Assembly: GCA_004558025.1 (NCBI GenBank)
Contig: SFEG01000008.1
Span: forward strand, 1 to 64,000
DNA length: 64,000 nucleotides
Direction of reading: 5' to 3'
Origin: Clostridiales bacterium
GTDB taxonomy: Bacteria; Bacillota; Clostridia; Oscillospirales; Oscillospiraceae
Positions 16,691-24,366 of the stretch are shown piece by piece. Below the pieces are notes generated by a model, which saw only the letters and a program-made list of their open reading frames with translations, was not told the origin of the DNA and searched no databases. The stretch's first letter is position 1. Every line of letters starts with the position of its first letter. A program made the position numbers and the translations under genes.

Positions 16691-17286
16691 GAGCTCTGCT
16701 TTTGAAGGACTGGTACATGGCGAGGAAATACTGCGACAGCTATTTGTTTATCGTTCTCGTGTTTCTGGTGCTCTCCTTTGTGTCCGATAATGTTATTTTC
16801 TATACATATCCCTGCATGATGACGGGGCTTTTGCCTTACACGCTCTATTCGTATGACGAGCGCGAGAAATTCACGAGCTACTGCGCGGCTATGCCCGTAT
16901 CAAAGCGGCAGTATGTCAGCGAAAAATATGTTTTTGGACTTATCGCCTCTGCCGCGGCGGCGCTGCTTACGCTTATCTGCATAATAATAAAGGGGAAGAC
17001 CTCTGAGCTTATGCCGATGCTCGGCGCTGCGACGATAGCGGCGCTCATTTCTCAGGCGGCGATGCTGCCGTTTGGTTTCAAATTCGGCGTGGAAAAGGGA
17101 AGAATACTGTTCATTGCTGTTGTCGCTGTGCTGTTTGCGGCGTTTTATATCGTCATGGGTTCGGGAGACTCTGCACCGACACTGAGCGGCGAAGCATTAG
17201 GGTACATATCACTTGCCGTTTCTGCGCTGCTGTTTGCAGCCTCGTGGCTCCTGTCGCAGAGGATATATGAAAATAAAGAGTTTTAA
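16687..17286 (+). CDS. ABC-2 type transporter permease
   Basis: 199 residues with about six hydrophobic segments (for example LFIVLVFLVLSFVSDNVIFY and ALGYISLAVSALLFAASWLL). The N-terminus MRALLLKDWYMARKYCDSYL matches ABC-2 permeases of the YtrC/BcrB kind. The start overlaps the ATPase stop (ATGA), indicating stoichiometric translation of the pair. It is the third gene of the YtrA-like operon. The substrate cannot be read from the sequence. Confidence 0.82.
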   Translation: MRALLLKDWYMARKYCDSYLFIVLVFLVLSFVSDNVIFYTYPCMMTGLLPYTLYSYDEREKFTSYCAAMPVSKRQYVSEKYVFGLIASAAAALLTLICIIIKGKTSELMPMLGAATIAALISQAAMLPFGFKFGVEKGRILFIAVVAVLFAAFYIVMGSGDSAPTLSGEALGYISLAVSALLFAASWLLSQRIYENKEF

Positions 17287-17315
17287 AAATGCAGAGCCAT
17301 TGGCTCTGCATTTTT
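17285..17315. terminator. Bidirectional terminator between two ABC operons
   Basis: AAAAATGCAGAGCCA and its complement TGGCTCTGCATTTTT separated by one base, giving a T tract on either strand. Confidence 0.85.
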
Positions 17316-18070
17316 CAGTATTCCTTTTTTGCGATAGCCACGAACGAGCCGACCGTTGTCACAACGAAGTAGCTGAGCGCTGTAAGCAGCGCTTTTTTCA
17401 TGTCCTCGCTTTTTACGTCAAACACGGCCAGCGTGCCGTTTATGCGCTCGAGCCAGTAGCCGGACAGCTGTATCTCCTTTTCGGCCAGCGCCGTATCCGC
17501 CAGCGCAAGGACGATCGTCAGCACCATCGGCAGCACAAGGCATATGGCTATAGCGCCGCCGGTTTTCTGCAAGACTGTGCTTATCGCATAAAACAGTGAA
17601 GCCTCCGCGAGCATGACGGCAAGCTGACACAGCAGTATCTTCACAGTGTATGCGTCAAACGGCTGCTCCCCGGGAGCACAGAACAGCACTCCGACGAGAT
17701 ATCCCGCCGCCATGCAGACTATCGTCATAATCGCCGACGCAAATAAGACGGCGATGAGCTTTGCCGAGAAAATGCCGAGGCGGGTGTAGCCGCGGGTGAC
17801 GATGTTGCGTATCGTGCCTGAAACATAATCCTCGCACACGAAAAGGGGAACGAACACGCCGATTACCATGCTCAGCGTTCCGCCGGATACAGCGCCTATC
17901 ATAACGCTCATACCGTCAATTCCCATTTGACTGACATCAACGGCGTCCTTTTGCATGAGATATGTCGTGTAGGTCGAAATAAACAGCATCGCCACGGCGA
18001 CGGCAAGGCAGATATAAAAGCTCTTTTGGCGGATGAGCTTGTGAAATTCAAAATGCAGCAACTTTCCCAT
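17315..18070 (-). CDS. ABC-2 type transporter permease
   Basis: 251 residues from ATG 18070, which gives the typical opening MGKLLHFEFHKLIRQKSFYI; an earlier in-frame ATG lies in the upstream gene. Six membrane segments are visible, with ALSYFVVTTVGSFVAIA at the C-terminus. A large loop after TM1 and the block GTIRNIVTRGYTRLGIFSAKL are typical of bacitracin/lantibiotic-type ABC-2 permeases. The gene begins one base after the stop of the ATPase gene, so the two form an exporter. It is convergent with the YtrA-type ABC operon. Confidence 0.85.
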   Translation of the reverse strand: MGKLLHFEFHKLIRQKSFYICLAVAVAMLFISTYTTYLMQKDAVDVSQMGIDGMSVMIGAVSGGTLSMVIGVFVPLFVCEDYVSGTIRNIVTRGYTRLGIFSAKLIAVLFASAIMTIVCMAAGYLVGVLFCAPGEQPFDAYTVKILLCQLAVMLAEASLFYAISTVLQKTGGAIAICLVLPMVLTIVLALADTALAEKEIQLSGYWLERINGTLAVFDVKSEDMKKALLTALSYFVVTTVGSFVAIAKKEY

Positions 18071-18071
18071 A

Positions 18072-18968
18072 TCACTTTCCCATCCTTTCAAGAAAGTATT
18101 CCTCAAGGCTTGCCGTCTGCACCGAAAGCTCGCTGACCCTTATTCCGTGGCGAACCAGCAGGCGGTTTATCCTGTCGCTCTGGTCGAGAAGCTCGTACAT
18201 ATAAATACAGTCGTCCTGTACCTTGATCGCCTCCGGGCGTGCAATGCACGATAGAAGCGCCGCAGCCTTGTGGATGTCATTTACCTTGAGTTTCAGGTGG
18301 TGGCGGCAGCGGCCTTCAAGCTCCCTTGCCGTTATCTGCTCTATAAGAACGCCGTCTTTTATGATGCCGTAGGTCGTAACGATCTTCGACAGCTCGTCTA
18401 GCAGATGGCTGGATACGAGAAGCGTAACGCCTTTTTTCTGATTGAGCGTGAGTATAACGTCGCGTATCTCTTTTATTCCGGCGGGGTCGAGGCCGTTTAT
18501 CGGCTCGTCGAGCACGAGAAACTCCGGATGCCCCAGGAGGGCGATGCCGATGGCGAGGCGCTGCTTCATACCGAGGGAAAACTGCCCGGCCTTTTTCTTT
18601 CCGACGCCCTTGAGACCGACAAGGTCGAGTATATCCTCAAGCTCGTCCGTGCCGGTGCCGGTCAGAATGGCAAAGCGGCGCAGGTTTTCAAGCGCCGTGC
18701 AGTTTTTGTAGATGCACGGATACTCCAGCAGCGCACCGATTCGGTGCCGTGCTTCGTTTTCGCTCTCCTCACCGCCGAAAAGCTCGATGCTTCCGGCAGT
18801 GGGCATCGCCGCGCCCAAAATAAGGCGCATAAGCGTCGTCTTACCGGCTCCGTTTTTGCCGATAAAGCCGTATATCTCGCCCTCTTTTATCTGCATGCTT
18901 ACGTTTTTTACGGCAACTTTTTCGCCGAACTGCTTGGTCAGGTTTTGCGTGCGCAGAACGTATTCCAA
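18072..18968 (-). CDS. ABC transporter ATP-binding protein, BcrA-like
   Basis: 298 residues starting at TTG 18968, eight bases after GGGAGG. It has Walker A GFIGKNGAGKTTLMRL, the signature FSLGMKQRLAIGIAL, and Walker B LVLDEPINGLDPAGI. The C-terminal domain (EYLFE-like end EEYFLERMGK) is that of BcrA/multidrug-type ATPases with an extra lobe after the nucleotide-binding domain. The partner permease follows immediately on the same strand. Relatives confer peptide antibiotic or lantibiotic resistance, but no such gene cluster is nearby and the substrate is unknown. Confidence 0.9.
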   Translation of the reverse strand: MEYVLRTQNLTKQFGEKVAVKNVSMQIKEGEIYGFIGKNGAGKTTLMRLILGAAMPTAGSIELFGGEESENEARHRIGALLEYPCIYKNCTALENLRRFAILTGTGTDELEDILDLVGLKGVGKKKAGQFSLGMKQRLAIGIALLGHPEFLVLDEPINGLDPAGIKEIRDVILTLNQKKGVTLLVSSHLLDELSKIVTTYGIIKDGVLIEQITARELEGRCRHHLKLKVNDIHKAAALLSCIARPEAIKVQDDCIYMYELLDQSDRINRLLVRHGIRVSELSVQTASLEEYFLERMGK

Positions 18969-19058
18969 ATAATTCGCCTCCCGGTGAATTGACTTTTAGT
19001 TTATTAACTATATAATATATTATAAATCGGAAAAAATCAACAAGCGAGGGCAAAGGAT

Positions 19059-19721
19059 ATGGCGGAAATGAAGATAATAGCGCGGATACGCACGCCTTTT
19101 AAGACGAAATTCGGTATTCCGCGCCAAAGCGGCGTCGCGGCTGAGGTAAAGGGCGAGATCGTGTTCGAGCCCGATTACCGCGAGACAGAGGCAGTGCGCG
19201 GGCTCGAGGGCTTTTCGCATATATGGCTGATATGGTGCTTCACCGAGGCGGTGAGTGATAAATGGTCGCCGACCGTGCGGCCGCCTCGCCTCGGCGGAAA
19301 TGTGCGCATGGGCGTTTTCGCAACGCGCTCACCGTTCAGGCCGAACCCGATAGGGCTGTCCTCGGTAAAGCTCGAAAGGGTAGAGTATACAGCCGACCGT
19401 GGCCCTGTGCTGCACGTTCGGGGGGCAGATCTCATGGACGGAACGCCGATATTCGACATTAAGCCCTATGTTGCCTACGCGGATTCTCACCCCGCCGCGA
19501 GCGGCGGCTTTACGGATACGGCGGAATTTAAAAAGCTCCGCGTCGAGCTTGATGACGGCGTAACCGAGCCGCTTCCGGAGGGACTCTTTGAGGTGCTCGA
19601 AAACGATCCGCGCCCGCGATACCACGACGATCCCGAGAGAGTCTACGGCATGGAGTATGGCGGCAGAGAGGTTAAGTTCCGCGTCCGAGGCGATATTCTG
19701 ACCGTTATTGAAATTCGGTGA
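19059..19721 (+). CDS. trmO: tRNA (N6-threonylcarbamoyladenosine37) methyltransferase TrmO
   Basis: 220 residues with the TrmO/YaeB (UPF0066) core: ARIRTPFKTKFGIPRQSG at the N-terminus, then GLEGFSHIWLIWCF, then GVFATRSPFRPNPIGLSSVK, the SAM-binding block. TrmO methylates t6A37 in some ANN-decoding tRNAs using S-adenosylmethionine. A C-terminal part (VEYTADR through RYHDDPERVYGM) matches the family. It is a single gene; ATG 19059 has AAAGGA close by, and a second ATG nine bases later has better spacing and could be the true start. Confidence 0.92.
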   Translation: MAEMKIIARIRTPFKTKFGIPRQSGVAAEVKGEIVFEPDYRETEAVRGLEGFSHIWLIWCFTEAVSDKWSPTVRPPRLGGNVRMGVFATRSPFRPNPIGLSSVKLERVEYTADRGPVLHVRGADLMDGTPIFDIKPYVAYADSHPAASGGFTDTAEFKKLRVELDDGVTEPLPEGLFEVLENDPRPRYHDDPERVYGMEYGGREVKFRVRGDILTVIEIR

Positions 19722-19726
19722 ATAAC

Positions 19727-19755
19727 TTGACGAAGGCGGGGATAAGTGCTATATT
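19727..19755 (+). promoter_or_regulatory. Promoter for the HMA/P-type ATPase-like operon
   Basis: TTGACG (19727-19732) and TATATT (19750-19755) with 17-bp spacing, 39 bp upstream of the start. Confidence 0.55.
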
Positions 19756-19794
19756 AATTTTACCAAGTGGTCAACAAAAAACAGGTCGTGTACT

Positions 19795-20955
19795 ATGGCT
19801 GAAGTAAGGCTTAAAATCAGTGATATCGACTGCGCCGCGTGCGTAAGAAGAGTGCACCGCGCCCTTGCCGCGTGCTCCGGTGTTGAGTCTGCGCAGGTAA
19901 GCTACGCCTCGGGTATGGCGGAGATGTGCTATGACGAGGATAGAACAGATCTTGCGGGCATTGTAAAATGCGTTAAGAACGCGGGCTTCAAAGTCCCGAC
20001 GGAGACGGCGATAATTAAATGCGCAGACCTCACCGCGGCCGAGGCGGAACTTTGTGCGCTGCCATGCGTCGCGCTTTTTGAGCGCGATGAAAAAAGCGGC
20101 GTGATAAAAGCGCGGTTTTGGCCGGTGGGAGCCGATGAAGAGGACATAGCTCGGGCGCTCGGAATGCCCGCCGAGGTGACGATAGAAAGACACGGCGAAG
20201 ACGGCGGCGACAGGGTAAAGCAGACCGAGTTTTTACGCGGGATATTCGCGGCGATCTTCTTTTCGCTTCCGCAGCTTTGGGATATATCCATTGCCGCGCG
20301 GCTCGTTTTCGGTGCTCTTACGCTTTTTGCCGGCGCGTATTTTTACAGTGCGACCGCCCGCGCGATAAGGAAAAGGGTGCTCAGCCCCGATATTGCGGCA
20401 GCAGTTATACTGACAGCGGTGTATGTTCTGTGCGCGGTTGACATAACGCACTTCCTGCTGCTGACTGCGGCGACTGTGCTGCTGCTTTTGAGCCGCTATG
20501 CAGAGCGCCGCGCCGCGTACACCCTGGGAGCGTCGGCGCGCAGACTTTCGCACATGCAGCCGAAGTCGGCGCGTGTTCTGCAAAACGGCGTAACAGTTGA
20601 AAAGAGCATTGACGAGCTGTGCGTGGGCGATATTGTCGTTGTCCTGCCCGGCGAGCGCATAGCCGCCGACGGAGAGATAGTTTTCGGCGAGTGCACGATC
20701 GATGAATCCGCAATAACCGGCAGTGGCGAGCTTGTTCACAATAGCTTAGGCGATACGGTGCTCTGCGGCTCGCTTGACCGTGCGGGAGAGGTGCATATGC
20801 GCATAGTGCGTGCGGGAAAGGATACCGTGCTTCAGAGAAGAATATCCGAGCTAAGCCGCGCAGAGCCTCCGCGAGCCGTGGCCCGCATTGCGGCGGCGCT
20901 TGGCATGACGGCGGTGTTTGCCCTGATGTTTGGCGGAAAGGACGGCAAAGAATGA
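19795..20955 (+). CDS. P-type ATPase-like membrane protein lacking the catalytic (P and N) domains
   Basis: 386 residues. Residues 5-68 are a heavy-metal-associated domain with the metal-binding pair Cys13/Cys16 (DCAAC). A second, cysteine-free domain spans about 70-130. Hydrophobic segments follow (about 146-235). Residues 257-342 are a P-type ATPase actuator domain (VLQNGVTVEKSIDELCVGDI, then PGERIAADGEI and TIDESAITGSGE), but the dephosphorylation motif TGES is replaced by TGSGE. The protein then ends after one more hydrophobic stretch; there is no CPC helix, DKTGT, or GDGxND. It cannot pump by the normal cycle. The stop overlaps the next start by 4 nt, which argues against random decay. 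Confidence 0.8.
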   Translation: MAEVRLKISDIDCAACVRRVHRALAACSGVESAQVSYASGMAEMCYDEDRTDLAGIVKCVKNAGFKVPTETAIIKCADLTAAEAELCALPCVALFERDEKSGVIKARFWPVGADEEDIARALGMPAEVTIERHGEDGGDRVKQTEFLRGIFAAIFFSLPQLWDISIAARLVFGALTLFAGAYFYSATARAIRKRVLSPDIAAAVILTAVYVLCAVDITHFLLLTAATVLLLLSRYAERRAAYTLGASARRLSHMQPKSARVLQNGVTVEKSIDELCVGDIVVVLPGERIAADGEIVFGECTIDESAITGSGELVHNSLGDTVLCGSLDRAGEVHMRIVRAGKDTVLQRRISELSRAEPPRAVARIAAALGMTAVFALMFGGKDGKE

Positions 20956-21911
20956 AAACCTGCGAAACGGAAATTAAAATTCGCGGCATGATCTGCCGAG
21001 CCTGCACGGACGCTGTCGAGTCGGCGCTGATGTCCGTTCGCGGCGTAGTGTCCGCGAAGGCGAGCTATTTCAAGGGCTGTGCCCACGTCACATACGACCC
21101 CGATATATGCGATGAGGCGGTGTTTTCCAAAAGCATCGAAAACGCCGGATACGAAACGGGCGAAAAGGGCAAGCTCGAATATTTGGTTGACATAATATGC
21201 GTCATTCTCACCGCCTTCCTTGTTTGGCTTCTCATGAACATGAAGCTCAATGCCGTTCCCGAGGCCTATGAGGGCGCATCGCTCGGCTACATATTCCTCA
21301 TAGGATTGCTGACCGGCACGCACTGCATCGCCATGTGCGGCGGCATAATGCTCAGCCAGACGGGGGCAGCCGCGTCGCCTATAAGAGCCGCCGCCGGATA
21401 CAATGCGGGCAGACTCGTCTCCTACACCGCCATGGGAGCTGTATTCGGCGCTCTCGGCATGGTCATAAGCTACACTATGCAGACAAAGAGCATTGCCTTC
21501 ACCATGATCGGCATCCTCGTCGCGCTCATCGGCATAAACATGTGGGGGCTGCTGCCGGGTCTGCGCTCGCTCATGCCGCAGCAGAGCTCATATTGCTCGG
21601 TGACAGTGGGAGCCCGCCGTCGCTTTGCCTCGCGGCCGCTCGTTGTGGGGCTTCTCACGGGCGTTATGCCCTGCGGCTCGATGTACGCGATGTGGCTGTT
21701 TGCAATGTCCGGAGGAAGCGCCGGCAGGGGAGCGTTGGTCATGCTCGCGTTTGCGCTCGGAACCGTGCCGCTGATGCTGCTGTTCGGCTCGCTCGGCTCG
21801 CTTATCCCGCGCAAATATATGAAATATATGATAAAGCTCAGCGCCGTGCTCGTTACGGCATTCGGAATCAAAATGCTCCTGGGCGGCCTGAAAATGTCCG
21901 GCCTCTTATAA
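20952..21911 (+). CDS. HMA domain fused to SafE/UreH_2-type membrane protein
   Basis: 319 residues. Residues 6-68 are a heavy-metal-associated domain with Cys15/Cys18 (GMICRACTD). After a single linking TM helix comes a six-helix DsbD_2/UreH-type (COG2836) region with the paired signatures GTHCIAMCGGI and LLTGVMPCGSMYAMW, whose cysteines are conserved across the family. Relatives lie in copper-handling or cytochrome oxidase assembly clusters, suggesting transmembrane copper or thiol transfer. It is translationally coupled (ATGA) to the truncated P-type ATPase-like gene, and both bear HMA domains, so a joint role in soft-metal trafficking is likely. Confidence 0.85.
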   Translation: MKTCETEIKIRGMICRACTDAVESALMSVRGVVSAKASYFKGCAHVTYDPDICDEAVFSKSIENAGYETGEKGKLEYLVDIICVILTAFLVWLLMNMKLNAVPEAYEGASLGYIFLIGLLTGTHCIAMCGGIMLSQTGAAASPIRAAAGYNAGRLVSYTAMGAVFGALGMVISYTMQTKSIAFTMIGILVALIGINMWGLLPGLRSLMPQQSSYCSVTVGARRRFASRPLVVGLLTGVMPCGSMYAMWLFAMSGGSAGRGALVMLAFALGTVPLMLLFGSLGSLIPRKYMKYMIKLSAVLVTAFGIKMLLGGLKMSGLL

Positions 21912-21920
21912 GATATCCAC

Positions 21921-21949
21921 AAAATGCACAGTATGGTACTGTGCATTTT
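21921..21949 (+). terminator. Hairpin after the HMA operon
   Basis: AAAATGCACAGTA-TGG-TACTGTGCATTTT followed by CACTATT; the T run is part of the stem. Confidence 0.7.
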
Positions 21950-21954
21950 CACTA

Positions 21955-22005
21955 TTGAAATACTTCAAATTATTGATATAATATATTTAAAAATTTTGAA
22001 GTATT
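21955..22005 (+). promoter_or_regulatory. plsY promoter with inverted repeats
   Basis: TTGAAA (21955-21960) and TATAAT (21977-21982) are 16 bp apart. A palindrome TTGAA-ATAC-TTCAA (21955-21968) overlaps the -35 element, and AATACTTCAAA (21959-21969) is repeated inverted at 21995-22005 downstream of the -10. The arrangement suggests a repressor site; MarR-type FabT sites have similar TTTGA/TCAAA halves, but this identity is a guess. Confidence 0.45.
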
Positions 22006-22017
22006 GGAGAGCGTTCC

Positions 22018-22605
22018 ATGAAATATCTTATAATTGTGCTGATCGCGTATCTTTTGGGCTCGTTTTGCGCGTCTATTCCGCTGTCAAAGCGCGTATATGG
22101 CGGGGATGTGCGCGAAAAGGGCAGCGGCAACGCCGGGGCTACGAATATGGCGCGCGTTTACGGTATGAAGGCCGGGCTTGCCACCTTTGCGCTGGATGCC
22201 CTCAAGACTGTAGCGGCGATGCTCGCAGGCTTGCACCTCGGCGGAGCTGTCGGCGAGGCGCTTGCCGGAGCGGCCTGCATATTCGGGCACTGCTTCCCGG
22301 TGTATTTTGCCTTCCGCGGCGGCAAGGGCGTTTCTGTCGGCGCTGCCTTGGGACTTATGACGGGATTTTGGACCTTTGCAATTATCATGGCAGTGTTTTT
22401 TGCCGTGAGCCTTTCAACGCACAAGGTATCGCTCGGCTCGATGTGCGCGGCTGTCTCGCTGCCGTGTGCTGCGGTGCTCACAAATGCTGAAAAACCAATG
22501 CTTTTCATGTGTATTTTCGCTGCGCTGCTCGTAGTTTTCATGCATCGTGTCAATATCAAAAGGCTCATTAACGGCACCGAGGGCGACTTCCACGCAAAAA
22601 AGTAG
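22018..22605 (+). CDS. plsY: Glycerol-3-phosphate acyltransferase PlsY
   Basis: 195 residues, five hydrophobic segments. Three PlsY motifs are visible: GSGNAGATNMARVYG (glycerol phosphate binding) and then GHCFPVYFAFRGGKGVSVG. The enzyme transfers the acyl group of acyl phosphate to glycerol-3-phosphate at the cytoplasmic membrane to start phospholipid synthesis, in partnership with PlsX. FakA at 656 feeds the same acyl phosphate pool. The start is ATG 22018 after GGAGAG. It stands alone behind a promoter with inverted repeats. Confidence 0.95.
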   Translation: MKYLIIVLIAYLLGSFCASIPLSKRVYGGDVREKGSGNAGATNMARVYGMKAGLATFALDALKTVAAMLAGLHLGGAVGEALAGAACIFGHCFPVYFAFRGGKGVSVGAALGLMTGFWTFAIIMAVFFAVSLSTHKVSLGSMCAAVSLPCAAVLTNAEKPMLFMCIFAALLVVFMHRVNIKRLINGTEGDFHAKK

Positions 22606-22669
22606 TTGAGAAATTTTAAGCTCCAATTTGTTCAAAATGTCGAAATTATTTGCTGAGAGCGTCATGGTC

Positions 22670-22699
22670 TTGACAAATAAGACATAAATGTTGTAACAT
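22670..22699 (+). promoter_or_regulatory. Promoter for the small-protein gene at 22761
   Basis: TTGACA (22670-22675) and TAACAT (22694-22699) with an 18-bp spacer. Confidence 0.5.
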
Positions 22700-22760
22700 G
22701 GTCATATCATCAAAGCGGACACAGGGAAGGCCCGCGTATAAATGAAAAAGGAGAATTATC

Positions 22761-22994
22761 ATGGCAGTATTTAAAGACACCCTCGGCAAGGATTTTCTGG
22801 AGAAGTATGACGGCGTAGAGCTTTTCAAGGAGTTCACTCCCGGCATAGCAAAGCTCCCCAAGCTTATGTATAAGCCCTATTACAATAAGAAGGCCGGCGA
22901 CGTTGTCGAGACTTGCATCAAGCTCGGCCGCTGCACCGCAGAGGAAGCCGCAGCTCTCGAGAAGGCATTCAACGAGCGCTACGCAGACAAGTAA
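22761..22994 (+). CDS. Small hypothetical protein, paralogue of the next gene
   Basis: 77 residues, soluble, no signal peptide, with an AAAGGAG ribosome binding site. I do not recognise the family. It aligns end to end with the 69-residue protein at 23067: both share FK, KDF-E, G-EL, a P-x-x-x-K-x-P-x-K-L-x-Y-K block, and an Ala/Glu-rich C-terminal helix (EEAAALEKA against DKAAAIEAA). It has its own promoter and terminator. The neighbours are plsY upstream and an SCP2-like lipid-binding protein downstream, which may hint at a membrane lipid connection but is weak evidence. Confidence 0.7.
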   Translation: MAVFKDTLGKDFLEKYDGVELFKEFTPGIAKLPKLMYKPYYNKKAGDVVETCIKLGRCTAEEAAALEKAFNERYADK

Positions 22995-23010
22995 TAAAAT
23001 TGTAGAATAA

Positions 23011-23038
23011 AGCCCTGCCCATCAGGCAGGGCTTTTTT
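23011..23038 (+). terminator. Rho-independent terminator
   Basis: AGCCCTGCC-CATCA-GGCAGGGCT followed by TTTTTT, between the two small paralogous genes. Confidence 0.85.
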
Positions 23039-23066
23039 AAAAGCACCGTTAATAAGGAGGAAGACT

Positions 23067-23276
23067 ATGGATTTCAAAAGCATGACGGTTAAGGACTTCT
23101 TTGAGGTCAACGGAGGAAGAGAGCTGTGCGAGCAGTACGCTCCCAACCTGCTGAAGTATCCCCTCAAGCTGTTTTATAAAAAGACCTGCGGCGAGATATT
23201 CGATCTCGTCACAAGCAAGGGACTTGTCCCGGCCGACAAGGCAGCGGCAATAGAAGCCGCGATAAAGGCGAAATAA
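23067..23276 (+). CDS. Small hypothetical protein, paralogue of the previous gene
   Basis: 69 residues with a perfect AAGGAGG ribosome binding site 8 nt before the ATG. It is basic in the middle (KYPLKLFYKK) and ends with a short amphipathic helix. It is homologous by eye to the 77-residue protein at 22761, which suggests a tandem duplication followed by divergence. A terminator lies between the two, so they can be expressed separately, but read-through is possible. There are no recognisable catalytic or metal-binding residues except two scattered cysteines. Function unknown. Confidence 0.7.
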   Translation: MDFKSMTVKDFFEVNGGRELCEQYAPNLLKYPLKLFYKKTCGEIFDLVTSKGLVPADKAAAIEAAIKAK

Positions 23277-23278
23277 TA

Positions 23279-23310
23279 AAAATGTCCGTTCTAATGAACG
23301 GACATTTTTA
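23279..23310. terminator. Bidirectional terminator
   Basis: AAAATGTCCGTT-CTAATG-AACGGACATTTT between convergent genes. Confidence 0.85.
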
Positions 23311-23319
23311 TTCTCAATA

Positions 23320-23727
23320 TTACATGCCGTAGTCCCAGTCGACTGCCTTCTTGGAATCGATGAGGCTCTGGTATACGCCGAGGTGAGCAACTGCTGCCAG
23401 CAGGTTGCCCTTGAGCTTGAACTTGCCCTTTACGAGAGGAGTCTTGGAGTCCCACTCGCCGGTGATGACCTTTGCAAAGTTCTCGTAGGGTCCGATAACG
23501 GTGAAGCTTGCATCGGGAGCAGTATCCTCGCCGAAGCCGCACTTATGATCGACACAGACATTGTCCTGAACGTCAACATAGAACCAGAAGGTGCTTCCAT
23601 CGGTGTTGTCGGTCCATATCTCGGTGTAAGTGAAAGTGTTGAGCTTGCCGGGTTTCTTCTCGGAGAACTTGGGCAGAACGTCTGCGCACAGTTTCTCGAA
23701 CCATTCCTGGTTAACAGCTTTTGCCAT
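23320..23727 (-). CDS. SCP2 sterol-binding-like domain protein
   Basis: 135 residues starting at ATG 23727, after AGGAGGAATAATC; an upstream ATG in the same frame overlaps the promoter region. The sequence has the SCP2 fold pattern: FWFYVDVQDNVCVDHKC strand pair, then PDASFTVIGPYENFAKVITG, followed by LVKGKFKLKGNLLAAVAHL, which forms the hydrophobic tunnel in the family. Members bind lipids or fatty acyl groups non-specifically in the cytoplasm. It is convergent with the two small paralogues. The assignment comes from pattern similarity and is moderately secure. Confidence 0.7.
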   Translation of the reverse strand: MAKAVNQEWFEKLCADVLPKFSEKKPGKLNTFTYTEIWTDNTDGSTFWFYVDVQDNVCVDHKCGFGEDTAPDASFTVIGPYENFAKVITGEWDSKTPLVKGKFKLKGNLLAAVAHLGVYQSLIDSKKAVDWDYGM

Positions 23728-23966
23728 GATTATTCCTCCTAAAATATTGTGCGTTGCTTTACGCACACCTAAAAAGCTTTTATATTATAACTGCGAAAAA
23801 CGCGAAAATCAAGGCAATAAAAGGCAAAAACGGATGTTTGACCAATAAAGTCTAAAATACTTACATTATTAAAAAAATGTTTAGAAAACGATGCGATAAT
23901 GCAGCAACACGAGGCAATAATGCTCTATATCTGATAAGCAATTGTGTAATGTCAATAGTAATAAAA

Positions 23967-23996
23967 ATAAGCCGGTGGTCAGTTCCACCGGCTTAT
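23967..23996 (-). terminator. Terminator of ireB
   Basis: ATAAGCCGGTGG-TCAGTT-CCACCGGCTTAT; on the minus strand it is followed by a T-rich tract. The remaining 23728-24009 interval shows no gene. Confidence 0.75.
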
Positions 23997-24009
23997 TTTG
24001 GCTGAAACA

Positions 24010-24255
24010 TCATTCACCGCCGAGGTAATTCGTCAGCAGCTCATGCATGAGTTCATCTCTGTCGATCCTGCATATAAGGCTTCGCGCGTTGTTGTAATTT
24101 GTGATGTACGTCGGATCCTCGGAAAGAATGTATCCGACAAGCTGGTTAATAGGATCATAGCCTTTAACCTTAAGCGAATTGTATACGGACGACAGTATTT
24201 CACGCATTTCGGTCTTGCTGTCGACGATAGCGAATTTTCTTGTGATGTCTTCCAT
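24010..24255 (-). CDS. IreB family regulatory phosphoprotein (UPF0297)
   Basis: 81 residues from ATG 24255 after GAGGAGTG. It matches IreB/YrzL along its length: TRKFAIVDSKTEMREILSSVY, then GYDPINQLVGYILSEDPTYI and then NNARSLICRIDRDELMHELL. IreB is a substrate of the PASTA kinase IreK in enterococci and negatively tunes cephalosporin resistance; it is conserved across Firmicutes. It usually sits with ruvX and alaS, but here it stands alone with its own terminator. Confidence 0.92.
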   Translation of the reverse strand: MEDITRKFAIVDSKTEMREILSSVYNSLKVKGYDPINQLVGYILSEDPTYITNYNNARSLICRIDRDELMHELLTNYLGGE

Positions 24256-24366
24256 AATTATCACTCCTCGGTCAAAAATATCTTGCTGCTATTATAACCA
24301 GTTTATTCTCAATTGTAAAGCAAATATGCGGAAAACCTTGCAAACAAAGCTCGAAATTTGAACTTC

